Assembly: GCF_016907495.1 (NCBI RefSeq)
Contig: NZ_JAFBCC010000001.1
Location: 3,639,122-3,703,121, forward strand
Reading direction: 5' to 3'
DNA: 64,000 nt
Origin: Arthrobacter tumbae
GTDB lineage: Bacteria > Actinomycetota > Actinomycetes > Actinomycetales > Micrococcaceae
Below are positions 48,644-57,278 of the stretch, one piece after another; the stretch's first letter is position 1, and every line of letters starts with the position of its first letter. Position numbers and translations under genes: made by a program. Below the pieces are notes generated by a model, which was not told where the DNA came from, did not search any database, and saw nothing but the letters and a program-made list of their open reading frames with translations.

Positions 48644-51120
48644 CGGAGCCTTCTCAGAGCTTGCTGCCACCAAGAGAGGGAGTGCGGCGATTCTGACGGA
48701 GGTTGGAAGTAGCCGCCTGGATAGTAGGCGGCGTCGGGGATGACCTGGGGCCGGCCGTCAACGCGGCGCTCAGTCTCGGTGAGGCGGTCGACGACTCTGA
48801 GATAGACGTCCGGCAACTCCCCGTCCTCATACCACGCGTTCCATCTGGGGGGCGGACCACCAAGGATGCACATCAGTGCCCGCCGGCCTGTCCCGCTTGG
48901 TGAGACGATCCAGCCCATGCCTGCTTCGTCGGTCGGGCTCGGCTGCGCGCGACCGTAGGGGTGTGTGTGCCACATGCCCACGAACCCGACACGGTTTGCG
49001 GTGCGCGCTCGATGGTGCTCGATCAGCTCTTGCGTACCAGCGGTGCCGTGGTCGAAGTACACCGCGGACAAGGCACTGTCTGGTGACGGACCGACGGCAG
49101 CGTCGACATAGAGGTTGCCAGTGGCTTCGTCGAAGGACCCGAGCAGCATTCCGCCGGTTTCCACCTCTTGTCCGCGCGCTCTGGCGCCTCGGCGCGTCTC
49201 GGCTCTCATCTCCGCCAGGGCACGTGTCGAGAGTCGAATCTCGTAGCGCCCGGAGACATCGGTGGTGACGTGATCATTAGGCCAATAGAAGCGACTCGTC
49301 CCGACCCCGGTCTCTGCGCCCGGTAGCCGGACGGCCACCGCCACCATCGGGTCCTTGCGACGTTCGCTTGCGAGTTCTGAGATGGTCGCCCAGAACAACG
49401 CCGATGCAAGAGCTGTGGTTTGGATCGCCGAGCCGGTGAAGGTGGGTGCCGAGCATCCTGGTTCTGGAAAGAACATTTCGGTGCGCGGAGGGTCAGGAAA
49501 GAAGTCATCCACAATGTCGCGCCACGACCCGGCAGCAGCACCGCGGCCGTCGACCGCGATGCGTCGCAGAACGTCGTGACCGGCGCCAGTGGCGCCCGGC
49601 CGGGACAGGATACCGAGCGCTCGGACGGCATCGTGCCCGAACAGCCCCGTGATCAGCGGTGGCCATTGATCACGCTGCCGCGCGCGAGCGGCTTCGACCG
49701 CGGCGCGCACGCCGATATCGGCGGTCGCATCAATGACGAGGTCATAGTCGGGTGACGTCTGGCCCTCGCCGGTGAAGAGAGTGATGACGTTGGAGGTGAA
49801 CGCCTCCACGGTGAGGTCACGTCGCAGGGTCGTCAGGCGCCTCGCGAGCTGTCGCGCCTTGTTGAACCCGATATCGGCATCCGAGTACGGCTGGCGCAGC
49901 AAGATACCCGGTTTGACGGTGCTGTTGTCAGCGACGGTCAGTGCGCGCACTCCCGTCCGGACACAGTGTTCTGCGATCGGCGCGCCCAGCGCGCCACAGC
50001 CGAGCATGAGGACCCGTTTGCCGTGCAACCAGGATGCTGCCGAGCCTTGGTCGCGGCGGTTCGTGAGCTCTGCCCGGTTCTCATGCACGACCATCCACTT
50101 GATGTCGGCAAAGCCCAACCAGTCATGCGCGAGAGAGCGAACCTGCTCCTTGAGCTCGTCGTCGTCCAGTCGGCCGACTCGCCTCAATAGACCGGTGACC
50201 TCCTCGCCGAAGTCGTCGATCCGCCATGCGGTGATGTGCGCGAGGCGCCGTGTCCCCGACACTCGTCGCGCCGGTGTGCCGAGCAACACTGCCACCGGGG
50301 CCGTCTGCTCCAGTGATGCCAGTTCGGCAATGGCGCCGTTGAATCTGCCGGCGCTTGTGATGGCCCGCAACAACTCATCGCGAGGGACCCCAAACTCCTC
50401 AAGACTCTCCGCCAACGCCGAAGCTCTGTTCGGGTACTCCATCGACAGTTCGTCGCTGACCAAGATCAGGGGCGCCACGTAGAACGGTCGCCCTGCCGCG
50501 TCGCGCGGTTCGAAATCGTCGGCCAGCACGCGGTCGTACGCCTCTTCGAGTGTCAGCCATTCGAGGATGTCGATCCGCTGACCGGCGTGTTCACACCACG
50601 CGTACACAAGCCTCGTCGGCCCGGGCACCACCGTTTCCCCCCAGGGCACGAGTTCGCCGACATCCGGATTGACCACGATCTGCCCGGCGTCGGCCGAGCT
50701 GTAGGTCACTGGCGGGTGCAGCGGTTGGCCGTCCGGGTCAAGCGTTGCCTCAGCAGCTGCGCGAAGCCAGCTCATCAGTCGCTCAATCAGGCCTCGCATT
50801 CCCTCGGCGGGATTCCACTCCACCGACGGGGCCGCGTAGAGGCAAAGATGCCGTTTCCATTGGACGTGCGGGGTGCCGGCCCATCTCGCGTGAGATACCC
50901 AGACCCATGGGGGACGGTACGGATAGGCATCATCGATCACGAATTGGAACCTCTCGCGGTTCCGAACTTTGATGCCCTGCCCCTTGGTCTCGATCCCTCG
51001 CGTATCGAGAGATACGTCGACGACGAGGCCGGCCTTGGTCTCCCAAGACCCGACGACCTCGATGGCTCCGTCGCTGACGCTCGCGAGTTCGTGAAGCTGC
51101 GTGACAGCCCGCTCGGTCAA
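48640..51120 (-). CDS. Single-chain E2-E1-JAB ubiquitin-like conjugation protein
   Basis: An 826-residue fusion of three activities. Residues about 1-125 resemble an E2 fold with Cys93 in HVQWKRHLCLY and EWNP after it. Residues about 365-590 are a ThiF/E1 adenylation domain (VLMLGCGALGAPIAEHCVRTG, VIDATAD) with a candidate catalytic Cys556 in EPGCSAPTF. Residues about 620-800 are a JAB/MPN+ protease with Glu655, His718, His720, Ser728 and Asp731 all present. In type II CBASS, Cap2 is E2-E1 and Cap3 is a separate JAB; here they are one chain. The start is TTG, overlapping the upstream TGA. Confidence 0.92.
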   Translation of the reverse strand: MTERAVTQLHELASVSDGAIEVVGSWETKAGLVVDVSLDTRGIETKGQGIKVRNRERFQFVIDDAYPYRPPWVWVSHARWAGTPHVQWKRHLCLYAAPSVEWNPAEGMRGLIERLMSWLRAAAEATLDPDGQPLHPPVTYSSADAGQIVVNPDVGELVPWGETVVPGPTRLVYAWCEHAGQRIDILEWLTLEEAYDRVLADDFEPRDAAGRPFYVAPLILVSDELSMEYPNRASALAESLEEFGVPRDELLRAITSAGRFNGAIAELASLEQTAPVAVLLGTPARRVSGTRRLAHITAWRIDDFGEEVTGLLRRVGRLDDDELKEQVRSLAHDWLGFADIKWMVVHENRAELTNRRDQGSAASWLHGKRVLMLGCGALGAPIAEHCVRTGVRALTVADNSTVKPGILLRQPYSDADIGFNKARQLARRLTTLRRDLTVEAFTSNVITLFTGEGQTSPDYDLVIDATADIGVRAAVEAARARQRDQWPPLITGLFGHDAVRALGILSRPGATGAGHDVLRRIAVDGRGAAAGSWRDIVDDFFPDPPRTEMFFPEPGCSAPTFTGSAIQTTALASALFWATISELASERRKDPMVAVAVRLPGAETGVGTSRFYWPNDHVTTDVSGRYEIRLSTRALAEMRAETRRGARARGQEVETGGMLLGSFDEATGNLYVDAAVGPSPDSALSAVYFDHGTAGTQELIEHHRARTANRVGFVGMWHTHPYGRAQPSPTDEAGMGWIVSPSGTGRRALMCILGGPPPRWNAWYEDGELPDVYLRVVDRLTETERRVDGRPQVIPDAAYYPGGYFQPPSESPHSLSWWQQALRRLR

Positions 51121-52424
51121 CGTCCGAAGCCCACCGGCGCGTCGGGAGCCTTGTCCCCACCGCGGTCCGTGCTCACTGCCTGCTGCACTCGTTCCGGTCC
51201 ACTGGCGGCCTCGACACCCCCCGCGGGGAGCGACTTCGCCACGTTGACCGCTGCTGCAGTCACCGCCGCGAGTCGAGTGCCTGCACCCGTGAGTGCAGCG
51301 CTCTTGGTGGATTCACTGGCCGCCAACTCCACGACGGTGTCTTGGACAACTCCTGCCCCGGTCACATCCACGCCGAACACGACCGCCGAGGGCGCTGTTT
51401 CATCGACCCACGACATTGTGCAGATCACTTCATCGGCGATCTCGCTGTAGCGATCGGCGGCTTTCCGGTGCGGCGGGTTAGCTCCTGCGACATCCTTGGC
51501 CGGGAAGAGGGCACTGCTGCTGACGATCACGGCTCCATCGCGCGCGTTGCGTTCGAACGCGTTGAGCACGTCCATCTGCAACACGTCCTTGCCCTCGTCG
51601 TCGGGCTTGTACATGACCTTCTTCGAGCAATGATGAGGAGCAAGAAGCAGATCCCACTCCAGGTACTGCTCTCGGTTGTGGTACTCGCTGTAATCGAAGA
51701 TCTTCATAATCGTGTCGTGGGCCAGGTCGCCGAACATGAGTACCTTCCCGTCGATCCCCGAGTCGTCAGTGAGCGTCACCTGCATGGCCAGAGAGGTCTC
51801 GTTGCGCGGCGCAGCGCTGTCCTCTCTGAACGGCGCGTGGAAGAAAGCCTCGAACCGGCCCTCGCACTCGTGCCCATCGAGGACGGTCACGGACTTGCCG
51901 GGACCGGACTTGTACTGCTCGGGCAGTTCATCGTAGGGATGCTTGCCGTGCTCGTCGTCGTAGCCGATGACGAGCACCCGATCACCGCTGGTGGGCTCCT
52001 CGCCCGCCGTGAGCGCCGCCTCCGTGGCTTCGATGCGACGTTCGGACTCCTCACGGAACGCGACTGCATCCTCGCACGGGTCCTCAGTGTCCGGGTCGTA
52101 GTACTCGTGCCAGAGCCTGGGCGTGGACCACAGCTCGCCGATACGGACCTTCGACAGCAGGTCTGCGAATCCGAGGCAGTGATCCTTGTCCGCGTGGGTC
52201 AACGCGAAGACCGCAAGATACGGCTTGCCTTCGACCACAGGCAAAGCCTCAACGAGCTTGTCGACCACCGCGACCTCGGGGTTCGCCTCGTCATCAGCCT
52301 TCGCCATGTCATGCAGGTCCACCTGCAACACGAGGGTCTCGTCCACGACGACGGTGGTGCTGTCCCCGGTGCCAACCGGCCAAAACACCGCACCCCGAGC
52401 TGGCAAACCTTCATCGGCCGACAT
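51117..52424 (-). CDS. Metallo-beta-lactamase-fold protein, first gene of the E2-E1-JAB operon
   Basis: A 435-residue soluble protein with a ComEC-like MBL metal signature: THADKDH at 76-82, FGDLAHDT (Asp) and LLAPHHCSKK (His). Residues about 375-435 are an Ala/Gly-rich, probably disordered tail ending GFGR. MBL enzymes of this type are hydrolases or phosphodiesterases; substrate unknown. GAGGAG precedes the ATG. It occupies the place of the CD-NTase in CBASS operons but shows no nucleotidyltransferase motif, so it may be the sensor, an enzyme or the conjugation target. Confidence 0.88.
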   Translation of the reverse strand: MSADEGLPARGAVFWPVGTGDSTTVVVDETLVLQVDLHDMAKADDEANPEVAVVDKLVEALPVVEGKPYLAVFALTHADKDHCLGFADLLSKVRIGELWSTPRLWHEYYDPDTEDPCEDAVAFREESERRIEATEAALTAGEEPTSGDRVLVIGYDDEHGKHPYDELPEQYKSGPGKSVTVLDGHECEGRFEAFFHAPFREDSAAPRNETSLAMQVTLTDDSGIDGKVLMFGDLAHDTIMKIFDYSEYHNREQYLEWDLLLAPHHCSKKVMYKPDDEGKDVLQMDVLNAFERNARDGAVIVSSSALFPAKDVAGANPPHRKAADRYSEIADEVICTMSWVDETAPSAVVFGVDVTGAGVVQDTVVELAASESTKSAALTGAGTRLAAVTAAAVNVAKSLPAGGVEAASGPERVQQAVSTDRGGDKAPDAPVGFGR

Positions 52425-52599
52425 AGCTCCTCACTTCCTCGGCCGAAGCCGCACTACCCGCCAGCAGCACCTTGCTGCACCATCTCAGGATACGTTCGAC
52501 CGCTGACACCGACTTACCGGAACTTCCGGCCGGGCTCCCGCGATGGCGGCTGCCGTGGCTCCGCGAGCTGGCAAACTTACGCACTACCAAGGAGGGCCA

Positions 52600-53040
52600 A
52601 CCACGGCAGCATCGACGATGGGGCCGAGGGCGTGGTGCGCGGCCTCGACGCCTGCTGGGGTGCCGAGTGTGATCAGTTCAAGGCTGAGCCCGTTGACGGT
52701 CGCGAGCAGGACCGTGGCGGACTGGTCCCTGCTCTCCGGGCCAGCACTCCCTCGCTGTCGAGGACGGCCAGCCACTGGCTCACTCGTTCACGGGCGTGCC
52801 GCGACAACGCCGCGAGCACAGCGCGCCAGCCTTCCAACTGCGCCACGTGAGCATCGCCTGCGGGCAGGAACTGCTCCATACCGTCTTGGACCCGACTCCA
52901 GGTCAAGTCTGAGCATCGCGAAGAGGAACGGGACTGTACGTTCTTGGTGTAGCTCCCGAACTGGGAGGTATACCAATCTGTCGGTTTCCCAGTCGGTGAC
53001 TTCGCCGGCGGATCGCCCGGGGTCGATAGTATTGGCGCAT
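52600..53040 (-). pseudogene. TetR-family regulator remnant
   Basis: Three consecutive frames on the minus strand give fragments that read like one TetR ligand-binding domain: DWETDRLVYLPVRELHQE, then WRAVLAALSRHARERVSQWLAVLDSEG, then ATVLLATVNGLSLELI with AAHHALGPIVDAAV. The DNA-binding half is missing. At least two frameshifts are needed. It sits divergent to the SemiSWEET gene, the usual place of its regulator. Identification is by pattern only. Confidence 0.5.
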
Positions 53041-53105
53041 CCTCGTGTCGCCCCCCGTGCTGTACGGACGAGGACCAGAGCCAGGGCCACCAGTAGGAGG
53101 CCCAC

Positions 53106-53417
53106 ATGGTGCTCAGTGATGTTCTTGGTCTTGCGGCGGCGGCATGGGGAGTCGTGATGGCCATCGCCCCGGCCTTGCAGATTCACCGGATGCTGCGGAC
53201 CCGATCCGCCGACGACGTATCACTCGGATACTTCGCCCTGCTCATCCCCGGCTTCCTGCTCTGGGTGCTCTACGGACTGTCCCGACACGACTGGCCCCTC
53301 GTCATCCCGAACACCGTCGCCACAGCCGTGGCGCTCGTGACCATCGCCGTCGCCGGGCGACTCAAGCGCAACAGCGCGCGAAGTGCTGAGGCCCGACGAA
53401 GCGGCAGGAGACCCTAG
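53106..53417 (+). CDS. SemiSWEET-like sugar transporter
   Basis: A 103-residue protein with three predicted helices and the PQ-loop-like pattern of SemiSWEETs: APALQIHRMLRTRSADDVSLGYF, LLIPGFLLWVLYGL and PLVIPNTVATAVALVTI. Dimers form a sugar channel. It has a strong GGAGG site before the ATG and a basic tail. It is the intact half of a pair whose TetR regulator has decayed. Confidence 0.82.
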   Translation: MVLSDVLGLAAAAWGVVMAIAPALQIHRMLRTRSADDVSLGYFALLIPGFLLWVLYGLSRHDWPLVIPNTVATAVALVTIAVAGRLKRNSARSAEARRSGRRP

Positions 53418-53641
53418 ACGACGTGGCCAGGTATGTGCGAGAGCCGGCGATCCTGACCGAGCGCGGCAACGACGCCCTCACCACGGACGACCTGATGCTC
53501 ATGACCGGCCCTACCGCAACACTGCCGAATTGCACTGAACGACCTTCTTCAAAGGCATGTGATTGCGTGCTGCCCCCTCCTGGCTTCGTAGCAGGTGGTT
53601 GCGTCCGGTAATGCGAAGGGCTTGCTCGCAACCCCCCACGC

Positions 53642-54100
53642 TCACGTGCGGAAGCGCGCCGCCGCCTCCCTGATCCACTGTCGCTGTCGGCGTGTCTCGA
53701 CTGCGCGCGGGTGGTAATTCTCGCGCACCCAGGCGACAGCGTCTGCGGACTCGACTCCGCCCATGACCGCCAGGAGCGACATGGCGGTGCCGGTGCGACC
53801 TATCCCACCACCGCAGGCAATCTCAACCCGTTCGCGCTCCGCCCGAGTATGAGCTTCGCCCGGTGCGCTAATCGCGTCGTCCATGGAGTCGGGCAGAGAG
53901 AAGTCGCGCCCACTTAACCCACCTGTACGGCCAGCCATCGATGCCGCGGGGTCTCTGCCGAGCAAGTAGACAGCGAATCCGGAACCGGGACGTCGCCGCG
54001 AGGGCGTCGGACTCCCATGCCTCTGATGGAACGGCCGTCCGGGAACTTCACGAGCCCGCTCACCGGTTCCCAAGCACTCACACAACCACGGTAGTTCCAA
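53642..54100 (-). CDS. Protein-tyrosine phosphatase family protein (possibly degenerate N-terminus)
   Basis: A 152-residue frame whose C-terminal half has the phosphatase loop CGGGIGRTGT (Cys and Arg of CX5R) followed by SLLAVMGGVESADAVAWVRENYHPRAVETRRQRQWI, typical of small dual-specificity phosphatases of actinobacteria. The N-terminal half matches less well and may contain a compensated frameshift. Surrounding genes are decayed, so activity is uncertain. Confidence 0.65.
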   Translation of the reverse strand: MELPWLCECLGTGERAREVPGRPFHQRHGSPTPSRRRPGSGFAVYLLGRDPAASMAGRTGGLSGRDFSLPDSMDDAISAPGEAHTRAERERVEIACGGGIGRTGTAMSLLAVMGGVESADAVAWVRENYHPRAVETRRQRQWIREAAARFRT

Positions 54101-54374
54101 GAGTCCGGCTTATGCCGCAGCAGACTCTGTCCTCGATCTGCAAGAGGTGTGCTCGACTAAGGAGCGGGTCAGCAGAGACGGCCCGAGTCACGACTCCGGT
54201 AGGCGTCCCGTGGACATGGAGGCTGTTTGTAACCCGCCTTCGTGGCGGTTGGCCGGGACCGAGCAACTGCCAGGCGACTAGCCCGCGAGCGGAACTCTAG
54301 AAGGCGTCCGGTCCGGGTTCCCCGAACTGCGGAGCCGTCATGCGCGAGCCGATCAGCCCACCGGCGGGGGCCGT

Positions 54375-54748
54375 ATGCGGGTCAGGTCTTTGTTCTTCGG
54401 ATACGGCGGACGCGACCTCGCCGTCGAGCACGTCCTCAGCGGCCTGACCGTCCGGTTCCCGAACACAACGAGCCCTTCACCCGCGTCTTCGCACGCCACT
54501 GCCCCGACGCCCCGAGCGCCGACGAATTCACTGCCATCGACACGCGTCGCGTGCCACCGGTGGATATCCTCTGCGGCGAAGTTCCCTTGCCGGATGTGTC
54601 GATCGTGGCAAGCAGGCTTGCCTCGCCCCTGGCGCCTCGTTCCCAGCTTCGGCCGCATACGACAGCCGCGATTGACGCGCTACACCCCTAGTTCGTGGTG
54701 ATCGAGGACGTGCGCGGGCTGCTGTCCGCGCCCACTGTCCGGCCTTAG
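54375..54748 (+). pseudogene. Decayed C5-cytosine DNA methyltransferase, N-terminal part
   Basis: The first frame reads MRVRSLFFGYGGRDLAVEHV, close to the SAM-binding start of Dcm-type methylases (SLFSGYGG). After a frameshift near 54455 a second frame continues NEPFTRVFARHCPDAPSADEFTAID and VPPVDILCGEVPLPDVS, where the catalytic PCQ loop has become PLP. A TAG at 54689, where the family has a Gln codon, is followed in frame by FVVIEDVRGLLSAP, the ENV motif region. The rest of the gene is missing. It is clearly inactive. Confidence 0.8.
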
Positions 54749-54845
54749 GCGGAAGTAGCGAACGATGACCAGTGCAACTCGTGGAGCAACCGGCGGCGGT
54801 GCAACTGCAGCCCTTCGCCACGTGGAACCGCGAGCGGCGCCTGTT

Positions 54846-55445
54846 TCAGAGCCTTCTGGTCAGGGGCATGCCTTGGGCGAGGAAGTCGAGGGCGGCGTCG
54901 AGGGCGGCGAGGTACTTGTCGACGGTGAGGTTGTCGTTGAGGACCGTGGAACCGAAGATACCGAGGACGGCGCCGGTGAAGGCGGTCACCTCTGGGTCGT
55001 CGGGTTCCCTTCCCGCATGGGCGGCGAGAAGAGTGGCGAGGTCGTCGAACAGTTTTTTGATGGCACCAACTGAGGGTCCCCGGAGATCGGGCTCGCTGAG
55101 GACGTAGAGCTGCCGGCGACGTTCGTTGGTCCACGTCTCGGCTGAGACCGATTCGTCGGCGGCTTTGAGCGCGACACGGATTGCGTCAAGGGGTTCGAGG
55201 TCGTCCGGCTGGGCGCGCAGCGCTTGGAGGAAGAAAGGAGTGAACCCGTTGTGCGCAACAGTCTCGTCCTTGGTTCGGAAGTACCGGAAGAACGTGGTCG
55301 TGGACACGTCGGCCAACTCAGTGATCTGTTCGATCGAGGTCTCGGTGAAGCCGTGCTGCTCGAACAGGTCGAGTGCGGCCTGCTGGATACGGATACGGGT
55401 TTCGGCCTTCTTACGTTCGCGTCGTCCGAGGGTGGGAGTACTCAT
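54846..55445 (-). CDS. TetR-family transcriptional regulator
   Basis: A 199-residue regulator. The N-terminal helix-turn-helix is intact (ETRIRIQQAALDLFEQHGF, then TSIEQITELADVSTTTFFRYFRTKDE). The ligand domain ends LAALDAALDFLAQGMPL. Its ATG overlaps the stop of the upstream MFS gene by four bases, so both are in one operon, and it probably represses that operon through the palindrome at the MFS start. Confidence 0.9.
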   Translation of the reverse strand: MSTPTLGRRERKKAETRIRIQQAALDLFEQHGFTETSIEQITELADVSTTTFFRYFRTKDETVAHNGFTPFFLQALRAQPDDLEPLDAIRVALKAADESVSAETWTNERRRQLYVLSEPDLRGPSVGAIKKLFDDLATLLAAHAGREPDDPEVTAFTGAVLGIFGSTVLNDNLTVDKYLAALDAALDFLAQGMPLTRRL

Positions 55446-56980
55446 CGGGTCTCGCTCGCGTGCTCGGGGTCGGTGACTTGGTCGGCGCCTTTGCGGATAA
55501 AGATTACGGAGACAAGCGCACACGCCACCGAGACGCCTGCGGCGACCCAGAAGCTGGCGGCCATGCCGTGGGTGAAGGCGTCCGAGATGTTGGCGGCAAG
55601 CTCGGTGGAGCCGAGCTCTTCGGCGACGCTCTGGCCGCTGGGGGCGCTGTGCTCAACGGTCTCCAACGTTTCGGCGGGCACAGCGGCGGTGTCGAGACGC
55701 GCACGGTAGTTCAAGGCGAGCACACTACCCATGATAGCAACGCCGAGGACTGCGCCGACCTGCCGCTGAGCCTGGAGCAGGGCCGATCCCACTCCAGAGC
55801 GGTTGCTGGGAACCGGTGCCAGCGCGATGTCAAGTGCAGGTGGCATGGCGGCACCGAAGCCGACTCCGATGAGTCCGGTCCACAACGCGAAAAGCCCGAA
55901 GCCGGATTCGACGTCTGAGAGCGCACCGAGGGTCAGGCCAGCGGCCAAGGCGACGAACCCGGCGGCCATGATCGCCCGCGCCCCGACAGTCTTTCGGACA
56001 CGGCTGGCGACGCCGATGGCAAGAATCATGGCCGCGATCAAGGGTAACAGGTGCAGGCCGACCTGCACGGGTGAGGCGTCGAGAACGACGTATGAGTACT
56101 GGGGCACGATGAACATCACGCCAAAGACGACGAACTGTACGGCGGTTGAGAGTATCGAGCCCCAGGTGTAGCCGGACTCCTTGAAGAGTGACAGGTCCGC
56201 CATCGGGTCCTTCACCCGGCGCTGGGCGATGACGAAAACCACGAGCAGCACCAGACCCGCGAGGATGCCTGCGATGGCGATGCCGTTGGTCCAGCTCGTC
56301 TCGCCGGCGGTGATCAGACCGTAGCTGAGGATCGCCACGGCGCCGACGGCCAGGATGCCGCCGGTGACATCGACCCGAACCGGGCGCTCGGAGCGGGACT
56401 CCCGCACCAGTACGGCTAGGGCGATGAAGACAATCAGGACTAGCGGGAGGTTGAGCAGGAACACCGACCCCCACCAGAAGTTCTCCAGCAAGAACCCGCC
56501 GACGATCGGCCCTAAAGGCATGCCGGCCGAGACGGCGGCAGCCTGGATGCCAATCGCCCGAGGGCGCTCCTCGGCCGGAAACACGGATACCAGCACCGCC
56601 AGGCCAAGAGTGTTAAGGAACGCCGCTCCCAGGCCCAGCAGGGCGCGGCCCAGGATCAGGAAGCCCGGGGTGGGTGCGAATGCGCACAGCAGTGAGGCGA
56701 TGCCGAAGACGACGAGTCCGGCCAGCAGCAGCCGTTTGCGGCCGAAGCGGTCGCCGAGCTGACCGACCGGCAGCAGGAGTGCTGCCAGCACGACGGTGTA
56801 GCCGTTGACGATCCACTGCAATTCGCCGACCGAGGCGTCTAGATCGGCGCCGATCACGGGGACGGCAACGTTGAGGATCGTCAGATCGAGGCCGACGAGC
56901 AGGAGCACTGAGCAGAGGGCAGCGAGAATCCACCAGCGGCGAGGGTCCGCGCCCACTGAGGAAGTGTTAGTCTGTGTCAT
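55442..56980 (-). CDS. DHA2-family MFS drug:proton antiporter
   Basis: A 512-residue, 14-helix exporter of the EmrB/QacA type. The first helix carries the DHA2-like LVGLDLTILNVAVPVI, the A-motif loop reads GQLGDRFGRKRLLLAG, and the helix 5 C-motif lies in GPIVGGFL. The ATG at 56980 is favoured; TACTAT seven bases before it suggests a leaderless transcript. The substrate is unknown, probably a lipophilic compound. Confidence 0.9.
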   Translation of the reverse strand: MTQTNTSSVGADPRRWWILAALCSVLLLVGLDLTILNVAVPVIGADLDASVGELQWIVNGYTVVLAALLLPVGQLGDRFGRKRLLLAGLVVFGIASLLCAFAPTPGFLILGRALLGLGAAFLNTLGLAVLVSVFPAEERPRAIGIQAAAVSAGMPLGPIVGGFLLENFWWGSVFLLNLPLVLIVFIALAVLVRESRSERPVRVDVTGGILAVGAVAILSYGLITAGETSWTNGIAIAGILAGLVLLVVFVIAQRRVKDPMADLSLFKESGYTWGSILSTAVQFVVFGVMFIVPQYSYVVLDASPVQVGLHLLPLIAAMILAIGVASRVRKTVGARAIMAAGFVALAAGLTLGALSDVESGFGLFALWTGLIGVGFGAAMPPALDIALAPVPSNRSGVGSALLQAQRQVGAVLGVAIMGSVLALNYRARLDTAAVPAETLETVEHSAPSGQSVAEELGSTELAANISDAFTHGMAASFWVAAGVSVACALVSVIFIRKGADQVTDPEHASETR

Positions 56981-56990
56981 ATGGACCATA
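56980..56990. promoter_or_regulatory. Candidate TetR operator at the MFS start
   Basis: TATGG-A-CCATA is a perfect odd palindrome overlapping the start codon and a TACTAT -10-like hexamer on the minus strand, a normal place for a TetR operator. Confidence 0.45.
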
Positions 56991-57278
56991 GTACCACTTG
57001 GGTGTTAGACCCGCTAATGCAAGGACCGGTGACCCTGAGCAGAGGTTGCCGTGGGTGAGCCGACCGCAATGGCGCCACCGGTCCGAGGCAGGGCTGCGCG
57101 TTGAGGTCCTCGCGCCGACCGAACAGGCGCAGAGCGGTCAGGCGCCTTCTTGCGTCCTCCCTGATCGACGGCGAGGCTGCCGTGTTCTCTCCGCTGGCGA
57201 ATGCGCCTTCGTGAACAGCGACGGCGTGAGCCTCCTTGGCGACGCGTTCGGACGACGCACCGGATCAGATGACCAGCC

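Noticed and set aside
51117..52424. Reading the MBL protein as a ComEC/competence protein
   Set aside because: It has the MBL metal motif but no membrane helices or competence domain, and the operon context is different.
53423..53611. Possible 62-codon gene after the SemiSWEET gene
   Set aside because: The translation has no recognisable pattern and the surroundings are eroded; it may be part of a remnant but cannot be supported.
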